Origin: Chlorobaculum sp. 24CR
Lineage (GTDB): Bacteria > Bacteroidota > Chlorobiia > Chlorobiales > Chlorobiaceae
Reading direction: 5' to 3'
DNA length: 33,581 nt
Assembly (NCBI RefSeq): GCF_004118635.1
Contig: NZ_SDGU01000057.1
Location: 1-33,581 of the forward strand
Below are positions 17,829-24,948 of the stretch, piece after piece. Below the pieces are notes generated by a model that was not told the origin of the DNA, ran no database searches, and saw nothing but the letters and a program-made list of their open reading frames with translations. Within the stretch, counting starts at the first letter, position 1. Each line of letters opens with the position of its first letter. The position numbers and the translations under genes are program-made.

Positions 17829-18665
17829 ATGATCTACAGCCCGTTTCCGATGCGGGTTGTGTCGAAACGCACGGAGGCTCCCGGCGTCAACACGCTCAAG
17901 CTCGAATTCGTCAAAGAGGAGGATCACGAGTTTTTCAAGGCGAACTACAAGACCGGCATGTTCGGCCTGTACGGCATTTTCGGCGAGGGCGAAAGCACCT
18001 TCTGCGTCGCCAGCCCGGAGACCCGCAAAGACTATATCGAATGCACCTTCCGCCAGTCGGGCCGGGTGACTTCGACGCTCGCCAACACCGACGCGGGCGA
18101 CATCGTGACCTTCCGAGGTCCGTACGGCAACCGCTTCCCGATCGAGCAGTTCGAGGGCAAGAACCTGCTCTTCATCGCGGGCGGCATCGCCCTTCCGCCG
18201 ACGCGCAGCGTGATCTGGTCGTGCCTCGACCAGCGTGAGAAGTACAAGGGCGTGACGATTGTGTACGGCGCGAGAACCGTGGCCGATCTGGTCTATAAGG
18301 ATGAGCTGGACGAGTGGAAAAAGCGCGACGACGTGCGGCTCGTCTTGACGGTCGATCCCGGAGGCGAAACGCCGGACTGGCAGGATCACGTGGGCTTCGT
18401 GCCGACCATTCTCGAACAGGCCGCCCCGTCGCCGGAGAACACCATCGCCGTACTCTGCGGCCCGCCGATCATGATTAAATTCACGCTGGCGGCGCTCGAA
18501 AAACTCGGTTTCACGGCCGAGAACGTCTATACAACGCTCGAAAACCGCATGAAATGCGGCGTCGGCAAATGCGGCCGCTGCAACGTGGGATCTGTTTATA
18601 TCTGCAAGGAAGGCCCGGTCTTCACCGCCGCCGAAGTGCAGGCCATGCCGCAGGCGGATTTGTAG
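17829..18665 (+). CDS. FlxA-like FAD/NAD(P)-binding oxidoreductase subunit
   Basis: A 278-residue ferredoxin-NAD(P) reductase-like protein, predicted NAD(P)H entry point of the complex. It has an FAD-binding beta-barrel ending in FRGPYGNRFP (near residue 96), a nucleotide-binding domain starting at FIAGGIALPPTRS (near 115) with VLCGPPIMI (near 212), and a C-terminal [2Fe-2S] site MKCGVGKCGRC...YIC (near 241-259), as in PyrK and sulfhydrogenase gamma subunits. The ATG at 17829 is used here. A GTG at 17799 is in frame and overlaps the preceding stop codon (GTGA), giving ten more residues and tight coupling; neither start has a clear ribosome-binding site. Last gene before a strong terminator. 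Confidence 0.86.
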   Translation: MIYSPFPMRVVSKRTEAPGVNTLKLEFVKEEDHEFFKANYKTGMFGLYGIFGEGESTFCVASPETRKDYIECTFRQSGRVTSTLANTDAGDIVTFRGPYGNRFPIEQFEGKNLLFIAGGIALPPTRSVIWSCLDQREKYKGVTIVYGARTVADLVYKDELDEWKKRDDVRLVLTVDPGGETPDWQDHVGFVPTILEQAAPSPENTIAVLCGPPIMIKFTLAALEKLGFTAENVYTTLENRMKCGVGKCGRCNVGSVYICKEGPVFTAAEVQAMPQADL

Positions 18666-18688
18666 AGGCTATTTTTTCATATTTGAAT

Positions 18689-18723
18689 AAAAAAGCCCGA
18701 ATAATATTTCCGGGCTTTTTTTA
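18689..18723 (+). terminator. Rho-independent terminator of the Hdr/Flx operon
   Basis: AAAAAAGCCCG pairs with CGGGCTTTTTT around an 11-base AT-rich loop and runs into seven T residues. It begins 24 bases after the FlxA-like stop. This is the clearest terminator in the window and marks the boundary between the operon and the AT-rich island. Confidence 0.9.
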
Positions 18724-18775
18724 TTTTTCTGCCAGTCACAATTGAAGTAAAAAAATTATCGAAACAGCATTCTAT

Positions 18776-18804
18776 TTGAACAATGACCTGATGACCATTA
18801 AACA
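18776..18804 (+). promoter_or_regulatory. Candidate promoter of the ATPase-DUF4276 pair
   Basis: TTGAAC (18776-18781) and TAAACA (18799-18804) are spaced by 17 bases, close to sigma-70 consensus, about 50 bases before the ATPase start. The location between a terminator and the first gene of the pair supports it. Not verifiable without transcript data. Confidence 0.4.
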
Positions 18805-18854
18805 AGACTAAACTGCCTTTTAATACACCTAAAGGGTTCCAAACGGAGATTCGC

Positions 18855-20045
18855 ATGAAAATCGAAAGTATCAAGCTTCATAATTTCAAAGCCTTCAAAG
18901 AGGCAACGCTAAAAGATATTCCACATTTATGCGTCGTTGTCGGTGCTAATGGCACAGGCAAATCTACCCTTTTTGATGTTTTTGGTTTTCTACGTGACTG
19001 CCTTATCTACAATGTAACAACGGCATTGCAAACTCGTGGCGGATTTCAGGAAGTATTGAGTCGTGATGCTTCCGACAAAAAGATTACCATCGAGTTACAG
19101 TTCCGAATGCCAATCACTAAAGTAGAACGACTGGTAACATATTTTCTGGTTATAGCACAAGAAAATGGACGGGTTGTAATCGAAAGGGAAATACTTCGTT
19201 ACAAACGCGGCAGGCACGGCTCGCCATTTCACTTTCTGGATTTCAGCAAAGGAAGTGGATATGCTGTCTTAAATGAGGAAGATTTTAACAAAGCCGAAGA
19301 AGAGCTGGAAAGAGAAAGCCAAACTCTTGACAAATCAGATATTCTTGCAATAAAAGGACTCGGACAATTTCAGCGTTTTAAGGCGGCAAATGCATTCAGA
19401 CAACTGATCGAAAACTGGCATATTTCTGATTTTCATATAAATCTTGCCAGAGGAAGTAAAGACATTGCCGGATACTCAGACCATCTTTCAGTTACCGGCG
19501 ACAACCTTCAGCTTGTGGCAAACAGATTGTATCAAAACGAACGGCCCGTGTTCGAAAAAATCATCGAGCAGATGAAAAAAAGAGTTCCAGGAATCGATAA
19601 TGTTGAACCCGAAGAAACTCGCGATGGACGCTTGCTTTTAAAATTTCAGGATGGATCGTTCAAAGACCCATTCGTTGACAAATATGTCTCTGATGGCACC
19701 ATCAAGATGTTTGCTTATCTAACGCTTCTGTACGATCCTACCCCCCATCCGCTACTTTGCGTCGAAGAACCGGAAAATCAGCTTTACCCGAAACTGCTCT
19801 GGGAGCTGGCCGAAGAATTCCGTGCATATTCCAATCGAGGCGGACAAGTTTTTGTTTCTACTCATTCGCCTGATTTTCTCAATGCTATCAGAGTCGAAGA
19901 GGTATTCTGGCTCGAAAAAAATGAGGGATACACGCAAGTCCGAAGAGCGCTCGACGATCAACAAATCGTAGCATACATGAAAGATGGAGATCAGATGGGC
20001 TACCTCTGGGAACAAGGATTTTTACAGGGGGCAGATCCAAAATGA
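18855..20045 (+). CDS. AAA family (ABC/OLD-type) ATPase of a predicted defence pair
   Basis: A 396-residue ATPase related to the SMC/ABC-type AAA proteins of OLD and PARIS-like systems. It begins MKIESIKLHNFKAFKEA, typical of these proteins, with Walker A GANGTGKST at residues 30-38. The signature-like SDGTIKMFAYL lies near 279, Walker B with tandem glutamates in LLCVEEPENQLYP near 300, and the switch histidine in STHSPDF near 335. GGAG lies six bases before the ATG. The stop overlaps the next start as ATGA, so the products are coupled. Codons are visibly more AT-rich than in flanking housekeeping genes, suggesting transfer. Predicted to act as the sensing and activating half of an anti-phage module; no activity is shown by sequence alone. 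Confidence 0.85.
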   Translation: MKIESIKLHNFKAFKEATLKDIPHLCVVVGANGTGKSTLFDVFGFLRDCLIYNVTTALQTRGGFQEVLSRDASDKKITIELQFRMPITKVERLVTYFLVIAQENGRVVIEREILRYKRGRHGSPFHFLDFSKGSGYAVLNEEDFNKAEEELERESQTLDKSDILAIKGLGQFQRFKAANAFRQLIENWHISDFHINLARGSKDIAGYSDHLSVTGDNLQLVANRLYQNERPVFEKIIEQMKKRVPGIDNVEPEETRDGRLLLKFQDGSFKDPFVDKYVSDGTIKMFAYLTLLYDPTPHPLLCVEEPENQLYPKLLWELAEEFRAYSNRGGQVFVSTHSPDFLNAIRVEEVFWLEKNEGYTQVRRALDDQQIVAYMKDGDQMGYLWEQGFLQGADPK

Positions 20046-20611
20046 GAAATATTGTTTTCTTTCTGGAAGAACCGTCTGCACAAGAAATGCTCGAAGGTCT
20101 TTTATCGAAAATAGTCCCACCAGAGATCAATATCCGTTATCTGGTTTTTCGTGGCAAGCAGGACCTTGAGAAAAATCTTTTCAGAAGATTGAGGGGATGG
20201 ATTTTACCCAATTCGAGCTTTCTTGTTCTTCGGGATCAGGATTCCGGCGATTGCGCGATTATCAAAAAAAAGCTTGCCGATATTTGTGAAAGCACAGGGA
20301 AAAAAGGTGTTTTGGTCAGAATAGCTTGCCGGGAACTCGAAAGTTTTTATCTTGGCGACCTTGAAGCTGTTGAAAAAGGTTTGGAAATAAACAGAATCAG
20401 CTCACTACAAGGGAAGAAAAAATATAAAAACCCGGACAGACTTGAAAATCCTTCTGAAGAACTATACCATCTCACAAAAAATAAGTATCAAAAAGTTCTC
20501 GGATCAAAAGCTATTGGACCACATCTTAAGCTCGAAGGAAATAAATCACATAGTTTTTGCGTCTTGCTCGAAGGAATCAGAAAATTAACTGAACATGATT
20601 TCGCAGAATAA
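20042..20611 (+). CDS. DUF4276 (TOPRIM-like) protein, partner of the ATPase
   Basis: A 189-residue protein of the DUF4276 family. It shows what looks like a TOPRIM core: a first-strand glutamate motif FLEEPSAQEML (Glu9, Glu10), an acidic LVLRDQDSGD with Asp65 and Asp67 in DxD arrangement, and a later RELESFYLGD (Glu98, Glu100, Asp106). In OLD nucleases, Gabija and AriB of PARIS, TOPRIM domains are the metal-dependent nuclease effectors, so this is a plausible effector. The C-terminal half is Lys-rich, which would suit nucleic-acid binding. It overlaps the ATPase gene by four bases. The TOPRIM reading is my inference; the family itself is uncharacterised as far as I know. Confidence 0.8.
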   Translation: MRNIVFFLEEPSAQEMLEGLLSKIVPPEINIRYLVFRGKQDLEKNLFRRLRGWILPNSSFLVLRDQDSGDCAIIKKKLADICESTGKKGVLVRIACRELESFYLGDLEAVEKGLEINRISSLQGKKKYKNPDRLENPSEELYHLTKNKYQKVLGSKAIGPHLKLEGNKSHSFCVLLEGIRKLTEHDFAE

Positions 20612-20727
20612 AAACAAAAAAATATGTCTTAACTCCTAAAATCAGTATTGCGGTCGCGTAATACCCCTGCAAACATACTGCCGCACTATCACTGCACATT
20701 TTTCAGGCCCCCTGCAATACCTCCAAT
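20612..20727. other. Gap between DUF4276 gene and TIR fragment
   Basis: This 116-base stretch holds no ORF, no recognisable continuation of the TIR gene in any frame and no clear terminator. It changes from AT-rich to mixed composition and probably contains the junction where the TIR gene was lost. Confidence 0.4.
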
Positions 20728-20901
20728 TTACTTCACATCCATTCTCTGCATTTCAAGGATAACATTGGAACCGGGATGGAAATCCCACGCTTGAATGATC
20801 GTGGAGTATCCCGCCTGTTCGAGATGCCAGGCGATCCACTCGGCCCATTGTCGGTCAGCGCTGGTGTAGCTGATGAAAAAATCCTTTTGATCCTGAGCCA
20901 T
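20728..20901 (-). pseudogene. Truncated 5' fragment of a TIR-domain gene
   Basis: The minus strand encodes 57 residues that begin MAQDQKDFFISYTSADR, continue through GYSTIIQAWDF and reach PGSNVILEMQR before diverging into MDVK and a stop. This is the first third of a bacterial TIR domain: the DFFISYTSADR box 1, the WIAWHLEQAG helix and the AWDFHPGSN segment are characteristic. Complete TIR proteins continue for another 80 or more residues of TIR domain plus NB-ARC, TPR or other sensor domains. All of that is missing. The fragment faces the ATPase-DUF4276 pair and ends about 120 bases from it, so replacement by that cassette is plausible. It is unlikely to be functional. Confidence 0.8.
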
Positions 20902-20972
20902 GCGATAAGGGGTAGAATAAACATTGCCTCACGAACGATAGCGATTTTTTACGGTAGCGCAAACTGGGGGAA

Positions 20973-21008
20973 GGCGGGGACGCGGTGGACGATGTGGACA
21001 AAACGGAT
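20973..21008. repeat. Degenerate 9-bp array (GGAC core) upstream of pth
   Basis: Units GGCGGGGAC, GCGGTGGAC, GATGTGGAC and a decayed AAAACGGAT keep an exact nine-base period. The GGAC core is the reverse complement of the GTCC core in the other arrays. Confidence 0.65.
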
Positions 21009-21027
21009 GGCGTTTTGGGGCATTCCC

Positions 21028-21060
21028 AATTCATAATTCAACATTCATAATTCATAATTC
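21028..21060. repeat. 7-bp tandem array AATTCAT upstream of pth
   Basis: Units: AATTCAT, AATTCAA, CATTCAT, AATTCAT, AATTC, with an exact seven-base period, ending 46 bases before the pth start codon. The same heptamer recurs at secA, at the end of the Dabb gene and near 2108-2121. Confidence 0.8.
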
Positions 21061-21106
21061 TTATTTTCCGGCACCATTACAGAAACTGAACACTTCCGAA
21101 ACACGC

Positions 21107-21670
21107 ATGAAACTTATCGTCGGCCTTGGCAATCCGGAACTGCGACACGCGGCAACGAGGCACAATATCGGCTTCGATGTTATCAACCACCTCGCCGGAA
21201 CGTCATCGTTCGCGTCGGGCAAGGGTAATTTCCGGTTCACGAAAATCACCGCGCCGGGCGGGCCGCTGATTCTCGTCAAGCCGATGACCTACATGAATCT
21301 GTCGGGCCACGCGGTGGTGGCGGCGATGAATTTCTGGAAAATCCAGAAGGAAGAATTGCTCGTGATTTGCGACGATGTCAACATTCCGCTGGGGACAATC
21401 CGGATGCGGGCGAAAGGTTCGGCGGGCGGCCAGAACGGACTGAAGCACATCATCCAGTGCCTCGGCGGCGAGGAGTTCGCGCGGCTGCGCGTCGGGGTTG
21501 GCGGGGAAAACATGCCTGCGTCGCTCTCGTCGTTCGTGCTGTCGAAATTCAGCGCGGAAGAGCGGAAATGTATCGAGAAGGTGATTCCGGAGTGCGCCGA
21601 TGCGGTGCTCGACTTCGCCTCGCTGGGCGTCGAACATGCGATGACCCGGTTTAACGGAACGGTCTGTTAA
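21107..21670 (+). CDS. pth: Peptidyl-tRNA hydrolase
   Basis: Pth releases tRNA from peptidyl-tRNAs that drop off ribosomes. The 187-residue product matches the family length. The active-site residues are visible: the Asn of GLGNPE (residue 9), the His of TRHNIGF (residue 19) and the Asp of VICDDVNIP near residue 90, plus GGQNGLKHI near 109 that binds tRNA. The gene stands alone on its strand. Its TAA stop overlaps the TAA of the convergent hydrolase gene through a shared TTAA. The start is clear from the conserved MKLIVGLGNP. Confidence 0.96.
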   Translation: MKLIVGLGNPELRHAATRHNIGFDVINHLAGTSSFASGKGNFRFTKITAPGGPLILVKPMTYMNLSGHAVVAAMNFWKIQKEELLVICDDVNIPLGTIRMRAKGSAGGQNGLKHIIQCLGGEEFARLRVGVGGENMPASLSSFVLSKFSAEERKCIEKVIPECADAVLDFASLGVEHAMTRFNGTVC

Positions 21671-22500
21671 ACGGCGGCGAGCTGCGGCATGGCCTCAACG
21701 GTTTCAGGCAGGGTCTGGGTGCTGATGTTGCAGAGGAATTTGATCGCGCGTGCGTTGAACTCCTGGGGCTGGTCGATGTTGCAGACATGGCCCGAATTAC
21801 CGATGACCTGGAGATAGGAGTTGGTGTGGTGACTCACGATATACTCGACCGCCGGCAGGAACATGTAATCTTCTTCGCCCATGAGGTAGAGCGTCGGAAT
21901 GCCGGTGTCCTTCTCTTCGAAATACTTGAGTAGCGGATTGAGTTCGTAGGTCAGCGTGAACCAGCGCATGAACTCCTTCTGCGCCACCTTCTTGGCTTCG
22001 TTCACGAACATGATGCGGGATTTGCGATGCCTTGCCTTCGGCATGATGATCCACGCAAAAAAGGTGTAGAGCCACATGTAGGGCACCATGCGCTTGAAGA
22101 AATTGCCGATAGCCACCAGCACCTTAGCCCGCACGTTGAGGCGGATGATCGCCCCACCCATGATCATCGACTGCACCCGGTCCGGAGCCAGTTCGCTGAG
22201 ATTGCGGATCAGAATGGTGCCGAGGGAGATGCCGATGAAGTGCGCTCGCTCGATTTGCAGGGCGTCGAGCACCTCGATGACGTCGCGGGTAATGACCTCG
22301 AAGTTGTAATGGTGCTCCTCTTTCGTAGTCGTTATGTGCTTCGAGCGGCCATGTCCCCTGAGATCGACCAGAAGCACGTTGAAGTGCTTGACAAACTCCT
22401 TGATCTGCAAGAACCAGATCGAAGAACTTCCGCCAGCGCCATGCACGAACACCACCCAAGGGGCGTCTTCGGCAATCAGATGTGTTTTGTAGTGTAGCAT
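21667..22500 (-). CDS. Alpha/beta-fold hydrolase
   Basis: A 277-residue alpha/beta hydrolase of unknown substrate. The catalytic parts are in place: the oxyanion HGAGG at residues 20-24, the nucleophile elbow GISLG (Ser92), the acid in GEEDYMF near 225 and the histidine in GNSGHVCNIDQP near 249. A cap with aromatic and basic residues (about 120-185, including MVPYMWLYTFFAWIIMP) is unusually hydrophobic and could touch the membrane or bind a lipid-like substrate. I chose ATG 22500, where similarity to hydrolases begins; a longer frame upstream adds a poorly composed stretch. It is convergent with pth, with the stops overlapping. Confidence 0.85.
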   Translation of the reverse strand: MLHYKTHLIAEDAPWVVFVHGAGGSSSIWFLQIKEFVKHFNVLLVDLRGHGRSKHITTTKEEHHYNFEVITRDVIEVLDALQIERAHFIGISLGTILIRNLSELAPDRVQSMIMGGAIIRLNVRAKVLVAIGNFFKRMVPYMWLYTFFAWIIMPKARHRKSRIMFVNEAKKVAQKEFMRWFTLTYELNPLLKYFEEKDTGIPTLYLMGEEDYMFLPAVEYIVSHHTNSYLQVIGNSGHVCNIDQPQEFNARAIKFLCNISTQTLPETVEAMPQLAAV

Positions 22501-22618
22501 GGCAAAGTCAAATAAGGAACAGTGATGAGGGAACAACCGGGAAAATGATCGAGGGCGCGAAAATCCGTCCGGAATATACAACAATTACAGAGAAGAAGCC
22601 CGTGACGATCGTAAAAGT

Positions 22619-23161
22619 TCACCCGTTCTCCCTGAACGCCCTCACGCACTCGAAGAGCGCCACCCCAGCCGCCACGGCCACGTTCAGCGAATGCTTCACG
22701 CCATATTGCGGAATCTCGATCACGCCGTCGCAATGGCCGAGAAGCGCGTCGCCGATTCCCTCGACCTCGTTGCCCACGATCAGCGCGAGCGGAAAGTCCT
22801 CCGCCGTCAGCGAGGTGTAGGCGCGGCTGTTCTCGGCGATTTCAAGACCGAAAATCTTCCTCCCCTCCCCTTTCAGCGCCGCGATCGCCTCCTGCGGATC
22901 GGCGAAGTGTCGCCACGGCACGGTCTCCTGCGCGCCGAGCGCGGTCTTGTCGATCTCCTTGCGCGGCGGCGTGGCGGTGTAGCCGGTAATGACGATCTCG
23001 TCGATGCCCGCCGCGTCGGCGGTACGGAACATCGCGCCGACATTCCACATGCTCCGGATGTTATACAGCACGAGCGTCACCGGATGACGCTTGACCGCGC
23101 CGAAGGCTTCGGGCGTCAGTCGCCCCATCTGTTCGCCCGCCAACTGCCTGAAACCCGCCAT
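22619..23161 (-). CDS. SpoU/TrmH-family RNA 2'-O-methyltransferase
   Basis: A 180-residue SPOUT-fold methyltransferase predicted to use SAM to methylate a ribose 2'-OH in tRNA or rRNA. The three family motifs are clear: NIRSMWNVGAMFRTADAAG near residue 34, ALIVGNEVEGI near 126 and IPQYGVKHSLNVAVAAG near 149, which together form the trefoil-knot SAM site. The short length and lack of an N-terminal RNA-binding domain place it with small TrmH-like proteins; the exact target nucleotide cannot be named. It begins one base after the stop of hisC on the same strand, so the two are translationally coupled. Confidence 0.9.
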   Translation of the reverse strand: MAGFRQLAGEQMGRLTPEAFGAVKRHPVTLVLYNIRSMWNVGAMFRTADAAGIDEIVITGYTATPPRKEIDKTALGAQETVPWRHFADPQEAIAALKGEGRKIFGLEIAENSRAYTSLTAEDFPLALIVGNEVEGIGDALLGHCDGVIEIPQYGVKHSLNVAVAAGVALFECVRAFRENG

Positions 23162-23162
23162 C

Positions 23163-24230
23163 TCAGAGACTTTTCAGCAGCGCCAGCAAGCGGTCATTCT
23201 CCTCTTTGAGACCGACGTTGAAGCGCAGGCAATTCTCCATGAGCGGGTAGCCCGAAACGTTGCGCACCAGCACCCCGGCTTCTTTCAGCTTTTTGAACGC
23301 CTCGGATGCATTAGCGACGCGGATGATGATGAAGTTGGTATCGCTCTCGAACGCCTCGACGCCGAGGATTCCGGCAAGCTCCGCCTCGATGCGCTCGCGC
23401 TCGGCGAGGATATACTTCACGGCGTCGGTCACGAGCGAGTAGTTTTCGAGCACGTCGAGAAGCGTGATTTCGGCCAACCTGCCCGATGCGAAGGGAATCT
23501 TCGGCTTGGAGATTTCAGCGAGAAGCTCAGGATTGGCGATCGCGAAGCCGATGCGCATTCCGGCCAGCGCGAGCGCTTTGGACATGGTGCGCAGCACGAC
23601 GAGGTTCGGGTAACGGTCAATCAGGTCGAGCGCCGACTGCTCACGCGAAAACTCGACGTAGGCCTCGTCAACCAGCACAATGGCGTCGGCAGCCTCGACG
23701 ATGCGCTCGATCTCGGTGTGCGACAGCGATTTGCTGGTCGGGTTATTCGGTGTCGAAAGCACGATAAAATCGACCTTTTCGCGTTCGGCGGCTTCGATCA
23801 TCGCATCGACATCGAAATCGAGATTGTCGCGCACCGGGACCTCCACCACCTCGGCTTGCAACAGGAGTGCGAGCTTTTCGTAGAGCGAGAACGAGGGCTG
23901 GGGAATGAGCACCTTGCTGCCCGCGCCGACGCAGGCCATGAAGATGGTGTAGAGCATCTCGTTCGAGCCGTTGCTCATGATGACCGACTCCGGCGAAACG
24001 CCGACAAACGACGCATACGCCGCCATGCCACGGTAGGGCAGAATGTCCGGGTAGCGGTTCCAGGGCTCCTGGCGGAACTGGTCGAGAATTTTCTCCTTGA
24101 GCCATCCAGGCAGGTCGAACGGGTTCTCGTTCTGGTTCAGCTTGACCTCGGCCTCCTGGCCACCCTCGACCCTGTAGGTTTCGATATGCTCCAGGGCGGG
24201 ATTGAGCATGGCTCTGAGATCTCTTTTCAT
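23163..24230 (-). CDS. hisC: Histidinol-phosphate aminotransferase
   Basis: HisC is the PLP enzyme that converts imidazole-acetol phosphate to histidinol phosphate in histidine synthesis. The product is 355 residues, the normal size. Typical features are LNQNENPFDLP near residue 31, RYPDI near 59, the STPNNPTSK motif near 160 and the Schiff-base lysine in RTMSKALALAGMRIGF (about Lys218). I chose ATG 24230 because the conserved protein starts there; an upstream in-frame start adds unrelated residues. The methyltransferase gene follows after one base. The opposite strand upstream carries the sigma-like gene, so this gap of about 180 bp holds divergent promoters. Confidence 0.92.
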   Translation of the reverse strand: MKRDLRAMLNPALEHIETYRVEGGQEAEVKLNQNENPFDLPGWLKEKILDQFRQEPWNRYPDILPYRGMAAYASFVGVSPESVIMSNGSNEMLYTIFMACVGAGSKVLIPQPSFSLYEKLALLLQAEVVEVPVRDNLDFDVDAMIEAAEREKVDFIVLSTPNNPTSKSLSHTEIERIVEAADAIVLVDEAYVEFSREQSALDLIDRYPNLVVLRTMSKALALAGMRIGFAIANPELLAEISKPKIPFASGRLAEITLLDVLENYSLVTDAVKYILAERERIEAELAGILGVEAFESDTNFIIIRVANASEAFKKLKEAGVLVRNVSGYPLMENCLRFNVGLKEENDRLLALLKSL

Positions 24231-24413
24231 GGTGATTGATTTTCCGGTTTTCGACGTCGAAAAGTTGTGTGCGATTATAACATTGAGTGTAACACCATCC
24301 AAGAAACGATTTTTTGCATTTTTCATGAAAAAAAACTGGACAGGGAATTATTTTTCACTACATTAAAACAGGACAAAAATTATCCTCTTTATGCAAACAA
24401 ACAAGGAGCTACC

Positions 24414-24833
24414 ATGATAGAGATCAAGAAAACCCCGTTGGACCTGATCGACGACATATACAGCCTTGCCTACTGGATGACCGGCAGCGAGAAAGCATCG
24501 AACGAGCTGGTAAGCAACACTTGTCTGAATGCTGATCTGCAAGCGCCAGAAGCCGAAGTGCTGAAAACTTTTCGAGAGTGTTACCTCGATGCTTACGGAC
24601 AAAGTGCCGATCTCGATATACACGAAACCACGGGGAGCAATGGCGGCCTGATCGACTCCCTGAAGCAGTGGGCCGCAGACATAAAGCTTTCGGTGCTCCT
24701 GTCTGAGCTGACCGGCATGAGACACGCCCAGATTTCGGATATCATCGGCAAGCCGGTAGAAACAGTCAGGCTCTGGCTCTTCTGGGGCCGAAAGTTCTTC
24801 GCGCACGACAATCTCATGAGAGCGTCCGCCTGA
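24414..24833 (+). CDS. Small ECF-sigma-like protein, degenerate
   Basis: A 139-residue protein that resembles the two ends of an extracytoplasmic-function sigma factor. Residues 9-38 (DLIDDIYSLAYWMTGSEKAS...LVSNTCL) match the pattern of sigma region 2.1-2.2. Residues about 90-128 (LLSELTGMRHAQISDIIGKP, then VETVRLWLFWGRKFF) match the region 4.2 helix-turn-helix. The middle, where regions 2.3-2.4 recognise and melt the -10 element, is short and not recognisable, so it may be a decayed or repurposed sigma factor. A good AAGGAG precedes the ATG at 24414. It is a single gene with its own terminator; no anti-sigma gene is adjacent. Family resemblance fairly sure, activity unsure. Confidence 0.65.
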   Translation: MIEIKKTPLDLIDDIYSLAYWMTGSEKASNELVSNTCLNADLQAPEAEVLKTFRECYLDAYGQSADLDIHETTGSNGGLIDSLKQWAADIKLSVLLSELTGMRHAQISDIIGKPVETVRLWLFWGRKFFAHDNLMRASA

Positions 24834-24856
24834 AAATTCTCCGCATACTTCTCGTT

Positions 24857-24888
24857 AAAAGGCCAGTCCCGGCAAGGGCTGGCCTTTT
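24857..24888 (+). terminator. Terminator of the sigma-like gene
   Basis: AAAAGGCCAG pairs with CTGGCCTTTT, with a further CCC/GGG pairing inside and one bulged base. It lies 24 bases past the stop and ends in TTTTGCTTTT. A strong, classical terminator. Confidence 0.88.
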
Positions 24889-24948
24889 GCTTTTCCCGCG
24901 AGGCGAACGTATATTTTTTTGGCCTGTAAACCATTTGACCTTTTTTGC

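Noticed and set aside
20776-21036. An 86-codon plus-strand ORF upstream of pth
   Set aside because: It is the shadow of the TIR fragment and runs through the 9-bp and 7-bp repeats.
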